Origin: Peromyscus leucopus
Lineage: Eukaryota > Chordata > Mammalia > Rodentia > Cricetidae
Direction of reading: 5' to 3'
Length of the DNA: 64,000 nt
Assembly: GCF_004664715.2 (NCBI RefSeq)
Contig: NC_051076.1
Location: 2,854,451-2,918,450 of the forward strand
The notes beneath the pieces were generated by a model, which did not search any database, was not told where the DNA came from, and saw nothing but the letters and a program-made list of their open reading frames with translations. This document shows positions 61,397-64,000 of the stretch, piece by piece (positions within the stretch are counted from its first letter, which is position 1; each line of letters begins with the position of its first letter). The position numbers were made by a program, and so were the translations under genes.

Positions 61397-61793
61397 TGCT
61401 GTTGTTCTTTTGGGGGTGGGGGCCAAGTAGCACAGAGCCAAACCATACAGACTCTGGGAGAATGTCCAAACAACAAGCTCAGTTTATTTAGGAGGAGGCA
61501 AACCTTATATACCCTCCACCCCACCCTGAGGGGAGGTCTGATGAATATGCATCAGCTGGTGTGACATGGCTGTCTCTCATTGGTCCAGGTCATCTCCAGA
61601 TCATGTTTCAGCTGTTGTTGCTAAGACCATCAGGCAGACCCAGGCTGGCTCTCAGAAAGTATCTTTATTACTTGTTTGGGCTGTCTGGCCCTCAAGCCCT
61701 CAAGCGCTCAAGCCTGTTAGGGATGGGTCATCCCACAGGAAGGAACACAGGAGAGGACGAGAGGGCTTGGGACAAAGAATGAGACACATGTAA
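61397..61793 (-). mobile_element. Probable antisense ERV LTR(s)
   Basis: On the minus strand GGTATATAAGG is followed by CTAAATAAACTGAGC (near 61481-61511), the TATA then poly(A) order of an LTR. A second AATAAAGATAC lies near 61660. I could not find a target duplication, and two overlapping elements are possible. Confidence 0.55.
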
Positions 61794-63540
61794 TGAAGTA
61801 TTACCATTGACTGATTTAAACTAGTTTTGTTCTCTATTTTCTTTCCTTGGTGTATTTCAATCACACAGCTCTCAATCATCGAATCTTCATTGCTTCTGCT
61901 GTTTCTCATGATTATGCAGTGATGGTTGTAGTAACCTCTTCCTGGAGATGTCTGGATCTTGAGTTTTATAGGTTCATGTCTGCAAATACTTTAAGCTTTT
62001 AATGAAAATATGCTAATTCAGGGATACAGTAATTACAAATCCTTGTCTTGTTTACATTTTTCAAGTAGGCCAGACTATATATGAAGAAGGTTGTGTGTCT
62101 AGACCTGTGTTCTGTATTTCTTGCCCTGGAATGTTAGATTGGTTGTCATACCATTGATAGTAGGATGAAAGGTCAGACAAGTTGTAGTCCTGATGTAATT
62201 CCTGACAATCTGTGCTTCATGGACATTGGAGCCAGACAGCACATCAGAGAATGTTGTTTCTTTACCAGTGCAGTACTGAACAGTCCCTCTTTGCTTCAGT
62301 TCCCTTATCTGTACAATGTGAAGAAAAAGGATAATAGCACCCATTTCAGAGGACTGCATAAGGAAACAAATGGTGAACAGTGCCTGTCCCAAGCCAATGC
62401 CCACTGTGAGTGAACTGCTGGCCAGTGGAGAGACCATGAAGCCCTGTGACTAAATACACAACTCCAGCTCCATCACTCACTCTTTTTGGGCACTTATTTG
62501 ATGTTTTAGATCTTGAATTATTTACTGAAAAGAGGTATGATATTAATATTTTCTCTGTGAGTCACGCCCATTAACAATTGAGTGGTTAGTTGAACTTAGG
62601 AAAACTCCTGGTAACTGTGATCTGATGGGTAGGCCCTAATGTATTACTTGTCCCATTAGGATTAACTTTGGCACCATTACTACCAAAAATCATTGTTGTG
62701 ATTATTGATTTAAATGTACATTATACTAGAAGTTTCTTAAGTCTGAATACACAGTGTTAATTGTAGTTTAAAGGTTTCCCAAGCAATATCTTGATTACCA
62801 AATTGTGAATTTGAAGCTTTTAATAAATTTTAATTATGATAATGCTAGCCTTTATTACATTTGTGCAAACTAAGATTCACAGAGGAATGTAAACAAAAAT
62901 TCATCAGCAAAGACACAGTGTGAAAGAACCCCAAATTTCTTTAGAAACATTTAATAATAAACTTTGATTCCCCCCCCCCAAACAATAGGAATACTTGTGT
63001 AACTAGGAGGCATTTCATGAAGATGACTGTACCTTCACCAACAAAGCATCAGACATGATAAATTAAAACAGTATTTTACTTAGCTTCTTCAAATAATACA
63101 ATTTAAGTTGAAGTTTTGTGGACGTCTTCAAGCAGCCAAAAGGGAAAAGGCTACGGGAGACATTGGGACTGATTTGTGGTCACTGCCTTGGAATGTCTAT
63201 AAAAAGGAATCAAGTTCTGATTTCTACCTTGCCTCCATCTGTGTTGGTTGTATGCATTTATGGAGGTTTATTCTCTTTGTTTATTTGGACAGGTCACCAA
63301 GTCTGTAAAATATTGCACCAAGAAGCCCTTTAGAAGCATGCTTAGAACTTTAGAATACAATTCTACACTCAGGAATATAACACATAATTTACCAATTTGT
63401 TTTTAAAACTATGGATGGAATTTCAAAAAGCTGATAATGACACTTGTGGCTTTTTTTTTTTTGTCATAGTCAAACATGGGAAATACAGATAGAAATATAA
63501 TAGTTTTTACACAAGGATGTAACCTTAAAAATTAATTTTG
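61794..63540. other. Cast intron before exon 3
   Basis: Non-coding with a MIR-like piece at about 62265-62440 (TTCAGTTCCCTTATCTGTAC). A C-run lies at 62971-62980. Confidence 0.5.
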
Positions 63541-63704
63541 GGCCGGGCGTTGGTGGCGCACGCCTTTAATTCCAGCATTCGGGAAGCAGAGCCAGGTGGA
63601 TCGCTGTGAGTTCGAGCCAGCCTGGCTACCAAGTGAGCTCAGAAAGCGCAAAGCTACACAGAGAAACCCTGTCTCGAAAAACCAAAAAAAAAAAAAAAAA
63701 AAAA
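63541..63704 (+). mobile_element. B1 SINE with TSD, 200 bases before exon 3
   Basis: GGCCGGGCGTTGGTGGCGCA to CTCGAAAAACC and an A-tail. Flanked by TTAAAAATTAATTTT and TTAAAAAAATTAATTTT, the same word with two extra A. Confidence 0.93.
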
Positions 63705-63900
63705 GTTAAAAAAATTAATTTTGTAGATGAAATCCTCATGAAAAAACATACACAACCTGAAAGACTTGCTTGGTACTAGGTGTTTATGTGCCTAAATCCC
63801 ATAAGAGTGAGATATGTGTTTGTGGAGGAGATGTGTCAGGCTAGAAGAATGGATCTTGAATGAACATGAAATCATTCTTGGGGATATGCTCTTCTGTTAG

Positions 63901-63966
63901 GCCATTCCAGTCTGCAAACAAATGGAAGGACCTCATCTGCCTGACAAGAAAAGGCACAGAAAACAG
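63901..63966 (+). CDS. Cast: Cast exon 3 (optional, basic)
   Basis: Twenty-two codons from acceptor CTGTTAG|GCC (63900/63901) to donor CAG|GTGATG (63966/63967), phase 0. The peptide is [17 protein letters not shown] followed by RHRKQ; human has [22 protein letters not shown]. The exon ends in a Lys/Arg/His-rich run that resembles a monopartite nuclear signal, an inference from composition only. In other mammals exon 3 is present in some calpastatin transcripts and skipped in others; the 66-base length allows that here. A cysteine replaces the human serine at residue 5. Confidence 0.94.
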
Positions 63967-64000
63967 GTGATGTGGTTCACTTGTGCCTGGCAGTTCTGTT
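63967..64000. other. Intron after exon 3, cut by window edge
   Basis: Begins with the exon 3 donor GTGATG; too short to say more. Confidence 0.7.

Larger units (their letters stand above)
8249..64000 (+). other. Cast: Cast (calpastatin) gene, 5' part, runs off right edge
   Basis: Calpastatin is the cytosolic protein inhibitor of calpain-1 and calpain-2. The full protein has an N-terminal XL/L region followed by four inhibitory repeats. Only XL/L exons are present here: two alternative coding first exons, exons 1y and 1z, a non-coding alternative first exon 1u, and exons 2 and 3. Their order matches the exon order published for mammalian Cast genes (1xa, 1xb, 1y, 1z, 1u, 2, 3). In-window coding capacity is 112 codons for the 1xa form, 97 for the 1xb form and 29 for the form started in exon 2. 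No inhibitory repeat is in the window. The assignment rests on matching five consecutive exon peptides, in order and in phase, to recalled human calpastatin. Confidence 0.96.

Overview
The window is mammalian nuclear DNA from a rodent, most likely of the family Cricetidae (hamster, vole or deer mouse group). It is full of B1, B2/B3, MIR, L1, MaLR-like and ERV LTR repeats. The B1 copies carry the variant ending 'caaagctacacagagaaacc' that I associate with cricetids rather than with Mus. I cannot fix the genus.

The only protein-coding gene I can support is the 5' part of Cast (calpastatin, the specific inhibitor of calpains), on the + strand. The exons were found by matching translated pieces, with correct splice sites, to the known calpastatin N-terminal XL/L region. 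They are: alternative first coding exon 1xa (ATG 8249, donor 8324), alternative first coding exon 1xb (ATG 8936, donor 8966), exon 1y (21438-21500), exon 1z (33995-34066), alternative non-coding first exon 1u (donor 40159), exon 2 with the internal type III start Met (59861-59920), and exon 3 (63901-63966). Every coding exon has a length divisible by three and sits in phase 0, so promoter choice and exon skipping keep the frame. The calpain-inhibitory repeats lie beyond the right edge.

Layout: 1-7.9 kb is the upstream intergenic flank, with simple repeats and old transposons. 7.9-9.0 kb is a GC-rich double promoter region for 1xa and 1xb. 9.0-21.4 kb is intron 1, 21.5-34.0 kb intron 2, and 34.1-59.9 kb a large intron that holds the 1u promoter at about 40.0 kb. 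59.9-63.9 kb is the intron before exon 3.

Most other structure is transposon archaeology, and several elements could be delimited exactly by target-site duplications (TSDs). These include solo ERV LTRs with 6-bp TSDs (16872-17270, 20544-20992, 47106-48188, 51168-51746, 59272-59662), MaLR-type LTRs with about 5-bp TSDs, a hAT-like element with an 8-bp TSD, B1 copies with 15-17 bp TSDs, and an L1 3' end split by two later insertions.

The two observations most worth a second look are an ERV-like element (30046-31961) whose two LTRs belong to different families yet lie inside one matching 6-bp duplication, and a 50-bp patch (45456-45505) apparently assembled from one direct and one inverted copy of sequences about 0.9 and 1.4 kb away. 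I found no CRISPR array, operon or novel multi-gene system; this is an ordinary mammalian locus with informative detail.
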